From Candidatus Acetothermia bacterium (GTDB taxonomy: Bacteria; Bipolaricaulota; Bipolaricaulia; Bipolaricaulales; Bipolaricaulaceae), in NCBI GenBank assembly GCA_003552425.1, contig PUMC01000036.1, forward strand, positions 1 to 12,035: a stretch of DNA of 12,035 nt, read 5' to 3'. Every line of letters starts with the position of its first letter. Positions within the stretch are counted from its first letter, which is position 1. The translations under genes and the position numbers were made by a program. Below the pieces are notes generated by a model. It searched no databases. It was not told the origin of the DNA and saw only the letters and a list, made by a program, of their open reading frames with translations. Below, piece after piece: positions 4,755 through 12,035 of the stretch.

Positions 4755-7188
4755 GGGCGGGCCTTTCGGGGACGCGGACGCGGAGGACCTCGGCCAGCGC
4801 ACGGCTCGCCTCGACCCACCGCTCGGCAGCGGAGTCTCCGTTGGCCGCCGCTTCTACCTGCTGGCCGTACCAGGCCTCAAGAATAGCGTAGCAGACGTTC
4901 TGCGCGTGGTGCACATCAACAGCCAGTCCGCGTTGCAGCGCTGTTGAAGCCAGTTCTTCGAACTGCTCCACAGCAGAGGCATCCTGAGGGTGCCGGGCAA
5001 CGCGTGTGGCCATGTTATCGAGTGCCCCCTCCATCACGTAGGCCAACCCGGCCTCATCCAGGTCCAAACCGAGGTTCCGTGCTTGCTCCACAACCTCGCC
5101 CACATGTTGGAGCTTCTGCTCCTCAGCGCGAAGCACGTCGCGTACCTGCGCCTCCAAGGCAACTTCGCCCACTGCCTTGAGTGCTTTGGGCAGGGGGATC
5201 CTGCTGTCAACCAAGAACTGCATCAGGGGTGCGTGCTGACGATAGAGGCCCTCGAAAGCGTGCTCGAGCGTCTCCAAGGTAGACGCAAGCACCGTGCGGG
5301 CAAGCCTCCGTCGCGCATCCCGAAATAGGCTACGGAACCCATACGTCCGCCCTTCGAAGTGCCGGTCCAGCATCCGCAGCGCCTCGGGGAAGTCGGCCCT
5401 CTGGAACGGCTCACCCAACGAGCGCTCCAGGTCGTCGAGCACCTCGTCCCCCGCGCACGACCGCACACCGGCGGACAGGCTGTGCCCTCCCATGTACAGC
5501 ACCCCATAGCAAAGACGGCTCGACTCCCTGGTGATCTCCGAGGAGACCTCCACCCGCCCGACCTCCAGCGTTGCCCCACCCGAACTCCAGCGCCGACGCG
5601 CCGATTGCTCCACGCGATACGCGCCGATCGCCGGGGGATCGTCCCCCTCTTGAAGCACGGACTGTACGGCATGGTGTGCGCCCACCTTGGCCAGGTCGAC
5701 CATGGCCGGAAGCACACGACGGCGGTAGACCGTACGCCCGTCTCCCTCACCGGGAACGTTGCTGCGGGCTTGGGCAAGCATCGCCTCCAACCGTGCTTGC
5801 ATCCCGTCGCCGAACAACTCCTGGGCGAGCTGAACTGCCCGACCTGCGTAGCGGAGCACCTGCACGGTCTCCAACCCCGAGATGTCGTCGAAGAACCAGC
5901 CACAGCTTGTGTACATGAGCATGGCGTGCCGCTGCATCTCCAGAAGCTTGAGCGCTCTGACCGTTTCGTCCCCCGAGAGCTCTCGCCGCGCGAAGCGCGC
6001 GAGAAACGCGCCCACCGAAGCTCGGTCCCGATCCAAGACGGCATGGATATACGCGTCCCGTGCCTCCCACGGATCCGGGAGGAGGCCCCGTAGCCCCTCT
6101 TCGTATCCGTTGTCCAACGACGCCCGCAGCGCGTCAAGCGCCTGACGCAAAGGCGCACGCCATCCTTGATTCCATTCGGGGTGTGCGCCGCTCTGGCAAC
6201 CACAATCATCCCGCCATCGTTCCACCCCGTGGGCGCAGCTCCAGGAGCTTCCTTCACGCACCTCGACCTCATGCGTCGGGGGATGCCGCTCCAGATACTC
6301 GCCGTAGTTGGTAACCCTGACGCCGGTTGTGGCAAGCACGTGCAGCGCGTAGGCCAACGCCATATCCCCGTGCCGGTGGTGGTGCCCGTACGTCTCCCCA
6401 TCGGTGGCCGCGTGCACGAGTTGGGGACGGCCGTGGCGCTCGCTGAACGCCCCAAGCACCCGTTCGGCGAACCGCTCGCCGCTCCTGAGAAGCCCCTCGA
6501 ACGCCACACCCCGGGAGATAGGACCATCGTAGAAGAACACAGCTACTGAACGTCCGGACGGGAGGTTCACGGCATAGGGCATCGTGGGGTCAACCCGCTC
6601 GCCTTCCACGGAGACCCACGCCCCCCCCTCCAACGGGCGCACCCGAACAGCCTGATGGGGAGCAAGAATCGTGAACCGCACGCCGACGTCCGCCAAAGCC
6701 TCAAGGGACGCCGTATCCACCGCGGTCTCCGGAAGCCACATTCCCTCGGGATCCCGCCCGAACCGATGGCGGAAGTCCTCCACACCCCACAACACCTGAG
6801 TGCGCACATCCCTGGGGTGTGCCAGAGGGAGGATCATGTGACTGTAGGCTTGGGCCAAGGCGTTCCCGTGACCCGAGCACCGCCCAGCACTCTGCCGATC
6901 GGCGTCCAAGATCTTCGCGTAGACCTCCTCGGCATGGCGCTCCAACCAGGAAAGGAGTGTAGGACCGAAGTTGAAGCTCATGGACGCATAGTTGTTCACG
7001 ATCCTCTGGATCCGGTGTTCACCGTCCAGGATGCGTGACGCGGCATTCGGAGCGTAGCACTCGGCCGTGATCCGCTCGTTCCAGTCGTGGTGGGGATAAG
7101 CAGAATCCTCGAGTTCCACCTCCTCGAGCCACGGGTTCTCCCGCGGAGGCTGGTAGAAGTGCCCGTGCACACAAACGTAGCGGCTCAT
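4738..7188 (-). CDS. GH57 glycoside hydrolase with DUF3536-type C-terminal region
   Basis: The 816-residue protein is predicted to act on alpha-glucans. The N-terminal half shows the five-region GH57 pattern: VHGHFYQPPRENPW (8-21), GHGNALAQAYSHMILPLA (107-123), GMWLPETAVD with the presumed nucleophile E154, and HAATDGETYGHHH with the presumed acid/base D263. From about 430 on, the sequence has MLMYTSCGWFFDDISG and ETVQVLRYAGRAVQLAQ, as in proteins annotated as GH57 plus DUF3536, followed by long helical segments to the C-terminus. The activity of this subfamily is poorly established; amylase, amylopullulanase-like or transferase chemistry are all possible. There is no signal peptide, so it is cytosolic. 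The ATG at 7188 overlaps the glgB stop as ATGA, giving likely translational coupling and equal supply with the branching enzyme. Upstream in-frame codons lie inside glgB and are not family-like. Both catalytic residues appear intact. Confidence 0.9.
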   Translation of the reverse strand: MSRYVCVHGHFYQPPRENPWLEEVELEDSAYPHHDWNERITAECYAPNAASRILDGEHRIQRIVNNYASMSFNFGPTLLSWLERHAEEVYAKILDADRQSAGRCSGHGNALAQAYSHMILPLAHPRDVRTQVLWGVEDFRHRFGRDPEGMWLPETAVDTASLEALADVGVRFTILAPHQAVRVRPLEGGAWVSVEGERVDPTMPYAVNLPSGRSVAVFFYDGPISRGVAFEGLLRSGERFAERVLGAFSERHGRPQLVHAATDGETYGHHHRHGDMALAYALHVLATTGVRVTNYGEYLERHPPTHEVEVREGSSWSCAHGVERWRDDCGCQSGAHPEWNQGWRAPLRQALDALRASLDNGYEEGLRGLLPDPWEARDAYIHAVLDRDRASVGAFLARFARRELSGDETVRALKLLEMQRHAMLMYTSCGWFFDDISGLETVQVLRYAGRAVQLAQELFGDGMQARLEAMLAQARSNVPGEGDGRTVYRRRVLPAMVDLAKVGAHHAVQSVLQEGDDPPAIGAYRVEQSARRRWSSGGATLEVGRVEVSSEITRESSRLCYGVLYMGGHSLSAGVRSCAGDEVLDDLERSLGEPFQRADFPEALRMLDRHFEGRTYGFRSLFRDARRRLARTVLASTLETLEHAFEGLYRQHAPLMQFLVDSRIPLPKALKAVGEVALEAQVRDVLRAEEQKLQHVGEVVEQARNLGLDLDEAGLAYVMEGALDNMATRVARHPQDASAVEQFEELASTALQRGLAVDVHHAQNVCYAILEAWYGQQVEAAANGDSAAERWVEASRALAEVLRVRVPERPAPTGSP

Positions 7189-9122
7189 CTTCGAGCAGGC
7201 TTGAGGAACAGGACCCCCAGCGGAGGGAGGGTGAGCGTCACGGCACAAGCCTGTCCATGGAGAGGCGTTGACGTGGACGCTACCGATCCCTCGTTGCCCA
7301 CGCCGCTCCCGCCGTACGCTTCCCCATCGCTGTTTAGGAGTTCGCGCCACGCCCCGCCAAACGGCACGCCAATCCGGTACCCCCGGCGTACCACGGGGGT
7401 GAAGTTGCACACGACCAACACGACCTCCTCCGGATCTCGCCCCCAACGAAGGAAACTGACCACGCTGGACGCGGCATCGCTACAGTCCACCCACGAAAAC
7501 CCCGCCGGCTCAAAGTCGCGCTCGTGGAGCGCAGGCTCCTCACGCAGCAGCGCGTTGAGATCCCGTACCCATGACCGAATCCCCCTGTGCGCAGGCTCAT
7601 CGGACAAGTGCCAGTCCAGACTCCGTTCATGATCCCACTCCCGCCACTGACCGAACTCGCTACCCATGAACAGAAGCTTCTTGCCGGGCTGACCGTACAT
7701 GTACCCAAACAAGAGGCGCAGGTTGGCCCGCTGTTGCCAGGGATCTCCCGGCATCTTGGACAATAGCGACCCCTTGCCGTGCACCACCTCGTCATGGGAC
7801 AGGGACAGCATGAAGTTCTCGTGGAACGCGTACAGCATGCGGAACGTCAGCATATGCTGATGGAAACGCCGATGCACCGGGTTCTTCGCCATGTAGGTTA
7901 ACATATCGTGCATCCAACCCATGTCCCACTTCATCCCGAAGCCCAGGCCACCTGCATACACAGGGCGCGACACCTGAGGCCAGGCTGTGGATTCCTCGGC
8001 CACTGTCTGTGCGTCCCCGTGATGGCTGTAGACCTCCTCGTTGAACCGCTTCAAGAAGGAGATGGCCTCAAGGTTCTCGTTCCCTCCATACCGGTTGGGA
8101 AGCCACGCGCCGTCCTCCCGTGAGTAATCGAGGTACAACATCGACGCCACCGCATCCACGCGAAGGCCGTCGACATGGTCCCGATCGAGCCAGAACAGGG
8201 CACTGGAAAGCAGAAAGCTACGCACCTCGTTGCGGCCGTAGTTGAAGATCAAGCTGTCCCAGTCCGGGTGATGCCCGCGGCGAGGATCCGCATGCTCATA
8301 GAGGTGCGTACCGTCGAAGTACCCCAGTCCGTGTTCGTCCGCCGGGAAGTGGGAGGGGACCCAATCGAGGATGACGCCGATGCCGTGCTGGTGAAGCGTG
8401 TCGATGAGGTACATGAAATCCTGTGGTGTTCCGTACCGGGCCGTGGGCGCGAAGTAGCCCGTCACCTGGTAGCCCCACGAACCGTAGAACGGGTGTTCCA
8501 TCACGGGCAGGAACTCAACGTGGGTAAACCCCATGTCGCACACATAACGGGCTAACCGGGGCGCCAGTTCCCGGTAGGTGAGAGACCGTCCGCCCTCCTC
8601 GGGGACGCGCATCCAGGAGCCGAGGTGCACCTCATAGACCGTGCACGGGGCGTCAAGCGCGTTGTGACGATCCCGATGCGCCATCCACGCCTCGTCCCCC
8701 CAGCGGTATCCGAGGGAGCGGACGACGGAGGCCGTGCGGGGGGGAATCTCGTGCTCAAAGCCAAAGGGGTCAGCCTTGTCGACCGTGTAACCGCCGTACC
8801 GCGACTGGACATGGTACTTGTACAGCGCACCTTCACCCACACCGGGCACGAACCCCTCCCAGATCCCCGAGCCCGCGCGCGGAGAGAGGGGATGTGCTTC
8901 TCGGTGCCAACCGTTGAAACCACCCACCACACTCACCGAACGCGCATCAGGAGCCCACACCGCAAACCGCGTACCGGAAACCTTACGCCACGTCGTAGGA
9001 TGCGCACCGAGCACCTGGTGCAGCCGTATATGACTGCCCTCGTTGAAGAGGTAGATGTCGTCGTCGCCAAGCCCTGTGCAACGATGATCCACCGGGCCCA
9101 CGCGACCCTCGCGCGGCGTCAT
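7185..9122 (-). CDS. glgB: 1,4-alpha-glucan branching enzyme (GH13)
   Basis: GlgB cuts an alpha-1,4-glucan chain and reattaches the piece by an alpha-1,6 bond, making the branches of glycogen. The 645-residue protein has an N-terminal CBM48-type beta domain (about 28-108: LGAHPT ... FAVWAPDARSVSVVGGFNGW ... GALYKYHV), then a GH13 barrel. Visible GH13 regions are DWVPSHF (253-259), DGLRVDAVASMLY with nucleophile D323, AEESTAWP with acid/base E376, and LSHDEVVHGK with D444. KLLFMGSEFGQ and a C-terminal beta domain follow. All catalytic residues are present, and the length fits the short-N-domain GlgB type. I chose the ATG at 9122 with AGAAG 5 bases upstream; a GTG at 9128 would add two residues and has no better site. 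It is the first gene of a two-gene unit with the GH57/DUF3536 gene, and divergent from a second GH57 gene. Confidence 0.97.
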   Translation of the reverse strand: MTPREGRVGPVDHRCTGLGDDDIYLFNEGSHIRLHQVLGAHPTTWRKVSGTRFAVWAPDARSVSVVGGFNGWHREAHPLSPRAGSGIWEGFVPGVGEGALYKYHVQSRYGGYTVDKADPFGFEHEIPPRTASVVRSLGYRWGDEAWMAHRDRHNALDAPCTVYEVHLGSWMRVPEEGGRSLTYRELAPRLARYVCDMGFTHVEFLPVMEHPFYGSWGYQVTGYFAPTARYGTPQDFMYLIDTLHQHGIGVILDWVPSHFPADEHGLGYFDGTHLYEHADPRRGHHPDWDSLIFNYGRNEVRSFLLSSALFWLDRDHVDGLRVDAVASMLYLDYSREDGAWLPNRYGGNENLEAISFLKRFNEEVYSHHGDAQTVAEESTAWPQVSRPVYAGGLGFGMKWDMGWMHDMLTYMAKNPVHRRFHQHMLTFRMLYAFHENFMLSLSHDEVVHGKGSLLSKMPGDPWQQRANLRLLFGYMYGQPGKKLLFMGSEFGQWREWDHERSLDWHLSDEPAHRGIRSWVRDLNALLREEPALHERDFEPAGFSWVDCSDAASSVVSFLRWGRDPEEVVLVVCNFTPVVRRGYRIGVPFGGAWRELLNSDGEAYGGSGVGNEGSVASTSTPLHGQACAVTLTLPPLGVLFLKPARR

Positions 9123-9140
9123 CGGCACTTCTGGGACACC

Positions 9141-9227
9141 CTACGGGCGCCCCTCTCCGTGTTCGTAGACCGCGCCTTCACGATACCCCGTGGATCCCCG
9201 TTGCGGGTTCGCGCGATGCCTTGCCAT
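9141..9227 (-). CDS. Possible 28-residue leader peptide upstream of glgB
   Basis: A short ORF starts with ATG at 9227, preceded by AGGAGG and a 3-base spacer (AGGAGGGGTATG), the best Shine-Dalgarno in this intergenic region. It encodes 28 residues, basic at first and ending in EGAVYEHGEGRP, and stops 18 bases before the glgB start. This would suit a leader peptide whose translation affects glgB, which has only a weak ribosome binding site of its own. I recognise no homolog, and a chance ORF of this size is quite possible; the strong RBS is the main argument. Confidence 0.35.
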   Translation of the reverse strand: MARHRANPQRGSTGYREGAVYEHGEGRP

Positions 9228-9271
9228 ACCCCTCCTGCCCTGAACGCCCCACTCCGTAAGCTCACCCGTGC

Positions 9272-9301
9272 ACTATAAGCAACCGGCCACAAACCAAGCA
9301 A
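9272..9301 (-). promoter_or_regulatory. Candidate promoter of the glgB-GH57 operon
   Basis: On the minus strand TTGCTT (9301-9296) is followed after 18 bases by TATAGT (9277-9272, 5 of 6 consensus). The leader before glgB would be about 140 bases and include the short leader ORF. The same AT-rich spot read on the plus strand gives TATAAG (9274-9279), a possible -10 for the divergent GH57 gene, though I see no good plus-strand -35. Both genes may share this control region. Confidence 0.38.
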
Positions 9302-9369
9302 GGTCGTCCCGTTGGCGTGACCCGCAGGGGCGGGTAACATGCTGCAGGTGGACACCAGGGGGGACGACG

Positions 9370-11469
9370 GTGAACAGCGTAGACTTTGTGCTGGGGTTGC
9401 ATTGTCACCAGCCCGTGGGGAACTTCCCCGAGGTTTTCGAGCACTCCTATAGGGACGCATACCTTCCGTTCATCGAGACGTTCGAACGGTACCCAGCCGT
9501 CAAGGCTGTGCTCCACTACACGGGCCCCCTGTGGCAGTACTTCCTGGAGGAGCATCCCGACTTTGTGGCCAGGCTGGCGGCATTGGTGAAGGCCAATAGG
9601 GTCGAACTCCTAGGCGGCGGTTTCTACGAACCCATCCTGACGGTGATCCCGCCCGAGGATGCTCGGGCACAACTCACGCACATGCGTGACTTCCTCCACC
9701 ACCATACAGGGCACGCCCCCCGCGGAGCTTGGCTTGCCGAGCGGGTGTGGGAGCCCCAACTGCCCTCCCTCCTCAGGTCCTGCGGTGTTCGCTACCTTGC
9801 CGTGGACGACACGCACTTTCACCGGGTGGGCGTGACCACCGAGCGGCTGGGAGGTTACCACCTCACCGAGGATCAAGGGCAGACCGTCGGCGTGTTTCCA
9901 ATCAGCGCCGCGCTACGGTACATCATCCCCTTCAGGCCGGTGTCCCAGGTGCTCGACCACTTCCGCGATGAAGCCAGACGGCGGAAGCGACCGTTGCTCG
10001 TGCTCATCGACGACGGTGAGAAGTTCGGCGTGTGGCCGGGGACCAGCCGCTGGGTGTACCAACAAGGGTGGCTTGAGAAGTTCTTCCAAGCGCTGTCGGA
10101 GAACCTGGATTGGCTGCGCACGGTAACGCTTGGGCAGGCCTACGAGGAACGCGAGTCTGTGGGCCAAGTCTACCTTCCCACCACCTCGTACTTCGAGTTG
10201 GGGGAGTGGGCGCTTCCCCAGGAGGGGCAGCAATACCTCGCTGAACTCAAGAGCCTGTTGGGACACCGTGTTCAGGAATTTGGGGCCCTCATCGCAGCAG
10301 GCTACTGGCGGGGGGTCCTGGCCAAGTACCCTGAGGCCAACTACATGCACAAGCGCATGCTGCGCCTTAGCGCAGCGGTACGGGACCTGCCCCCCTCGTA
10401 CCCGTACCGCGAGGAAGCACGAGAGCACGTGCTAAAGGCGCAGAGCAACGATGCCTACTGGCACGGCCTGTTCGGCGGCGTGTACCTCCCGCATCTACGG
10501 GACGCCGTATGGCATCACCTGCTTTCCGCGGAGCGCCTGGCCCGTAAGGCGGCACCCCTGCCACTTATCGAGCACGCCGATGTGGATGCCGATGGTCAAG
10601 AGGAGACCATCCTCCGCGATGCTAGCTGGACGGCGGTCGTGGCCCCACGGAAGGGGGGAACACTCATCGAGCTCTCCCACATGGGCATCCCGTTCAACTT
10701 CCTCAACACCGTGGCCCGACGTCCGGAAGGTTATCACGCACAGGTGCGCAACGCCGCAACGGAATCCGACAACGGCGCAAAGAGCATCCACGAACGGGCG
10801 ACGGCCAAACAACCCGGCCTGGAGCGGTACCTTCAGTACGACCGGCACCGCAGGACCTCACTCATCGATTACCTGCTCCTTCCCCAAGCCACACAGGAGG
10901 ATCTCGCCACGGGGCGTGAGGCACAGCTGGTCGGCTTTGCCGGACGTCCGTTCGACCTCGCTCCCCTCGAGCAGGGACGCACAGGCATCCGCATGACGCG
11001 CAGCGAGGAACTCCCCGACAGTGCCGTAACCGTCCACAAGAGCATCATTCTCGGCAACACGGACGACGCCGTCGAGGTTCATTGGGACATCGAGAACCGG
11101 GCCCAACACCCTGCAACGCTGCGCTTCGCCACCGAGCTGAACTTGGCGCTGTTGGCCGGCGACGCCCCGGACCGCTACCTGGAGATCCCCGGGAGGGCAC
11201 TCCATGATCCGAAGCTGGCAAGTGCAGGAGAGGAACACTGCGTGCGAGAGCTGCGGTGCATCAACCGCTGGGACGCATGGACGCTCGCGCTCAATGTAAC
11301 GCCGGAGGCCGACCTGTGGCGCTATCCAGTGCACACGGTGAACAACTCCGAAGCAGGCTTCGAACGCGTGTACCAGGCGACCTGCGCCGTGTTCGTATGG
11401 GAAGTCGTGCTGCCCCCGAAGGGGCACTGGAACGGCCGGTTGCGCATCACGGTCCGCCAAGACGGTTGA
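9370..11469 (+). CDS. GH57 4-alpha-glucanotransferase-like enzyme
   Basis: The 699-residue protein resembles archaeal/bacterial GH57 4-alpha-glucanotransferases (often labelled alpha-amylase), which move maltodextrin segments between glucan chains in the cytosol. Region 1 is LHCHQPVGNFPE (10-21), then GGGFYEPIL (82-90). Region 3 AWLAERVWEPQ carries the nucleophile E124, and region 4 IDDGEKFGVWP carries the acid/base Asp at 214/215. YLPTTSYFELGEWALP (268-283), KYPEANYMHKRML (319-331) and NDAYWHGLFGGVYLPHLR (360-377) are all typical of this transferase group, and the C-terminal 300 residues fit its beta-sandwich domains. Length is slightly above the usual 650-660. The GTG at 9370 has AGGGGGGA upstream and places region 1 at the normal distance; upstream in-frame codons add non-conserved residues. 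Amylase activity is the main alternative. Being divergent from glgB suggests coordinated glucan remodelling. Confidence 0.92.
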   Translation: MNSVDFVLGLHCHQPVGNFPEVFEHSYRDAYLPFIETFERYPAVKAVLHYTGPLWQYFLEEHPDFVARLAALVKANRVELLGGGFYEPILTVIPPEDARAQLTHMRDFLHHHTGHAPRGAWLAERVWEPQLPSLLRSCGVRYLAVDDTHFHRVGVTTERLGGYHLTEDQGQTVGVFPISAALRYIIPFRPVSQVLDHFRDEARRRKRPLLVLIDDGEKFGVWPGTSRWVYQQGWLEKFFQALSENLDWLRTVTLGQAYEERESVGQVYLPTTSYFELGEWALPQEGQQYLAELKSLLGHRVQEFGALIAAGYWRGVLAKYPEANYMHKRMLRLSAAVRDLPPSYPYREEAREHVLKAQSNDAYWHGLFGGVYLPHLRDAVWHHLLSAERLARKAAPLPLIEHADVDADGQEETILRDASWTAVVAPRKGGTLIELSHMGIPFNFLNTVARRPEGYHAQVRNAATESDNGAKSIHERATAKQPGLERYLQYDRHRRTSLIDYLLLPQATQEDLATGREAQLVGFAGRPFDLAPLEQGRTGIRMTRSEELPDSAVTVHKSIILGNTDDAVEVHWDIENRAQHPATLRFATELNLALLAGDAPDRYLEIPGRALHDPKLASAGEEHCVRELRCINRWDAWTLALNVTPEADLWRYPVHTVNNSEAGFERVYQATCAVFVWEVVLPPKGHWNGRLRITVRQDG

Positions 11470-11649
11470 CCCTCGGACCCAGGCCGTTACGCTGTGAATG
11501 AGGAGGCCATCGCCCCCTGTGCCGGGGCATGAGGCAAGGAGCGAAACCCTGTCGGCGATCCGGCAGCAGTCGAGCCTCTAAGTGGAGAACGATAAGAGCA
11601 GCGCCCGGGCCGGACCAGCCGGACCGGAAGCGAGCAGGGAGCGAAGAAC
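11470..11649 (+). other. Hairpin-rich spacer before the phosphofructokinase gene, possible structured leader
   Basis: This 180-bp spacer shows several potential hairpins. One pairs GCCCC (11512-11516) with GGGGC (11524-11528). Another pairs TGTCGG (11550-11555) with CCGGCA (11560-11565) across a CGAT loop. The segment GCCTC (11574-11578) can pair with either of two GAGGC copies (11503-11507 or 11531-11535), so alternative folds are possible. A weak promoter may lie at its left end: TTGACC at 11466-11471 overlapping the preceding stop codon, then TACGCT after 16 bases. I do not recognise a known riboswitch or small RNA class. High GC makes chance hairpins likely. Confidence 0.3.
11609..11626. 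repeat. Tandem 9-bp repeat GCCGGACC(A/G)
   Basis: GCCGGACCA is followed immediately by GCCGGACCG, 24 bases upstream of the phosphofructokinase start. It could be a protein binding site or part of the leader structure; it may equally be a simple slippage duplication. Confidence 0.4.
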
Positions 11650-12035
11650 ATGGCTGAGATGAACACGCTTGGGGTACTAACGGGTGGGGGCGATTCCCCC
11701 GGGATCAACGCAGCGCTGCGGGCCATTGTGCGCCGCGCGCAGGAGGAATCGATCGAAGTCATCGGGTTTCCCGACGGCTGGCACGGACTGGTGGAGAACA
11801 CCGGCGGGCCCATGCGCGGCCCGGACGTATCGGGGATCCTGCACGTGGGCGGCACAATGCTCGGTACGTCGCGGACGAACCCGTTCCGTAAGGTGACCTC
11901 GAACGGCGAGGTGCGCTGGGAACCGACGGAGAAACTCGACGCGATCAAGGAAACGTGGCGCCAATGCGCGCTGGATGCCTTGATCGCCATCGGAGGCGAC
12001 GATACATTGGGCGTCGCCCATCGGCTCGCGGCTCA
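11650..12035 (+). CDS. pfkA: 6-phosphofructokinase, N-terminal part, probably PPi-type (runs off right edge)
   Basis: This is the first 128 residues of a phosphofructokinase, which makes fructose 1,6-bisphosphate from fructose 6-phosphate. GVLTGGGDSPGINAALRA (8-25) is the family phosphate-loop signature. HVGGTMLGTSRTNPFR (65-80) covers the substrate-binding segment, with the longer TSRTNPF form of the group III/mixed-substrate clade. IGGDDTLGVA (114-123) corresponds to the GGDGS motif of ATP enzymes. Here the second residue after GGD is Asp (D118, the equivalent of Gly104 in the E. coli enzyme), a change known to block ATP and favour pyrophosphate as phosphoryl donor. The second diagnostic site (PKTIDND region) lies outside the window, so PPi dependence (pfp type) is likely but not proven. 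The start has GGGAG upstream; an in-frame ATG three codons on is possible. It follows the glucanotransferase after 180 bp, probably as a separate unit. Confidence 0.93.
   Translation, partial: MAEMNTLGVLTGGGDSPGINAALRAIVRRAQEESIEVIGFPDGWHGLVENTGGPMRGPDVSGILHVGGTMLGTSRTNPFRKVTSNGEVRWEPTEKLDAIKETWRQCALDALIAIGGDDTLGVAHRLAA

Noticed and set aside
5223..6527. 434-codon minus-strand ORF inside the GH57/DUF3536 gene
   Set aside because: It is an alternative frame of a gene with intact GH57 motifs; its product is Arg/Ser/Cys-rich and has no recognisable domain.
11606..11645. GGACCGGAAGCGAGCAG resembles the conserved loop of 4.5S/SRP RNA
   Set aside because: The SRP loop needs a GGAA-type tetraloop closed by CC/GG and a matching opposite strand; here the closing pairs and the flanking helix are not present.
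11529..11657. 42-codon ORF overlapping the phosphofructokinase start
   Set aside because: No convincing ribosome binding site, a Ser/Arg/Pro-rich product, and coverage of a segment that looks structured rather than coding.
1..12035. Search for tRNA, rRNA, CRISPR arrays, insertion sequences, integrases and attachment sites
   Set aside because: No transposase or integrase motifs, no regularly spaced repeats and no cloverleaf with a TTCGA T-loop were seen on either strand; gene content looks chromosomal and codon style is even throughout.

Overview
The window is a compact, GC-rich (roughly 60% by eye) bacterial chromosome segment. It is dominated by carbohydrate genes and shows no sign of mobile DNA, CRISPR or recognisable tRNA/rRNA. 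Start codons are mixed (ATG, GTG, TTG), overlaps are tight (ATGA junctions) and Shine-Dalgarno sites are GGAGG-like. Two GH57 enzymes together with a GlgB and a phosphofructokinase carrying a PPi-type GGDD motif suggest an anaerobic, possibly thermophilic, deep-branching lineage. Bipolaricaulota/Acetothermia-like or Thermotogota-like bacteria would fit, but this is inference from gene content only.

Region 1 (1-3172, minus strand) reads as one operon in transcription order. It starts with a promoter overlapped by an AT-rich operator-like island, then a DeoR-family repressor, a GT4 glycosyltransferase with the GGQ motif of sucrose-phosphate/mannosylfructose-phosphate synthases, a P-loop kinase of the uridine kinase/phosphoribulokinase fold, and the N-terminal part of a sugar ABC-transporter binding protein that runs off the left edge. 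The first three genes overlap (8 bp, then 4 bp), so they are probably translationally coupled. The set suggests regulated uptake plus making or breaking of a phosphorylated disaccharide-like compound. The substrate cannot be read from the sequence.

Region 2 (about 3208-4754) holds two divergent genes for exported proteins. One is a small unknown protein with a signal peptide, a possible SH3/Sm-like beta segment and a hydrophobic hairpin. It is followed by a plausible intrinsic terminator. The other is a SurA-N-type chaperone-like protein without a parvulin domain. The space between them carries two C-rich direct repeats.

Region 3 (4738-11469) is an alpha-glucan (glycogen-type) cluster. On the minus strand GlgB is followed, through an ATGA overlap, by a GH57 protein with a DUF3536-type C-terminal half. 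Divergent from GlgB is a GH57 4-alpha-glucanotransferase-like enzyme. The 247-bp divergent region holds promoter-like elements and a 28-codon ORF with a strong ribosome binding site ahead of glgB.

Region 4 (11470-12035) is a 180-bp spacer rich in potential hairpins and a tandem repeat. It is followed by the start of a phosphofructokinase gene cut off by the right edge. Polymer building and remodelling (GlgB, GH57s) therefore sits next to the committed glycolytic step. No intergenic stretch exceeds 300 bases.
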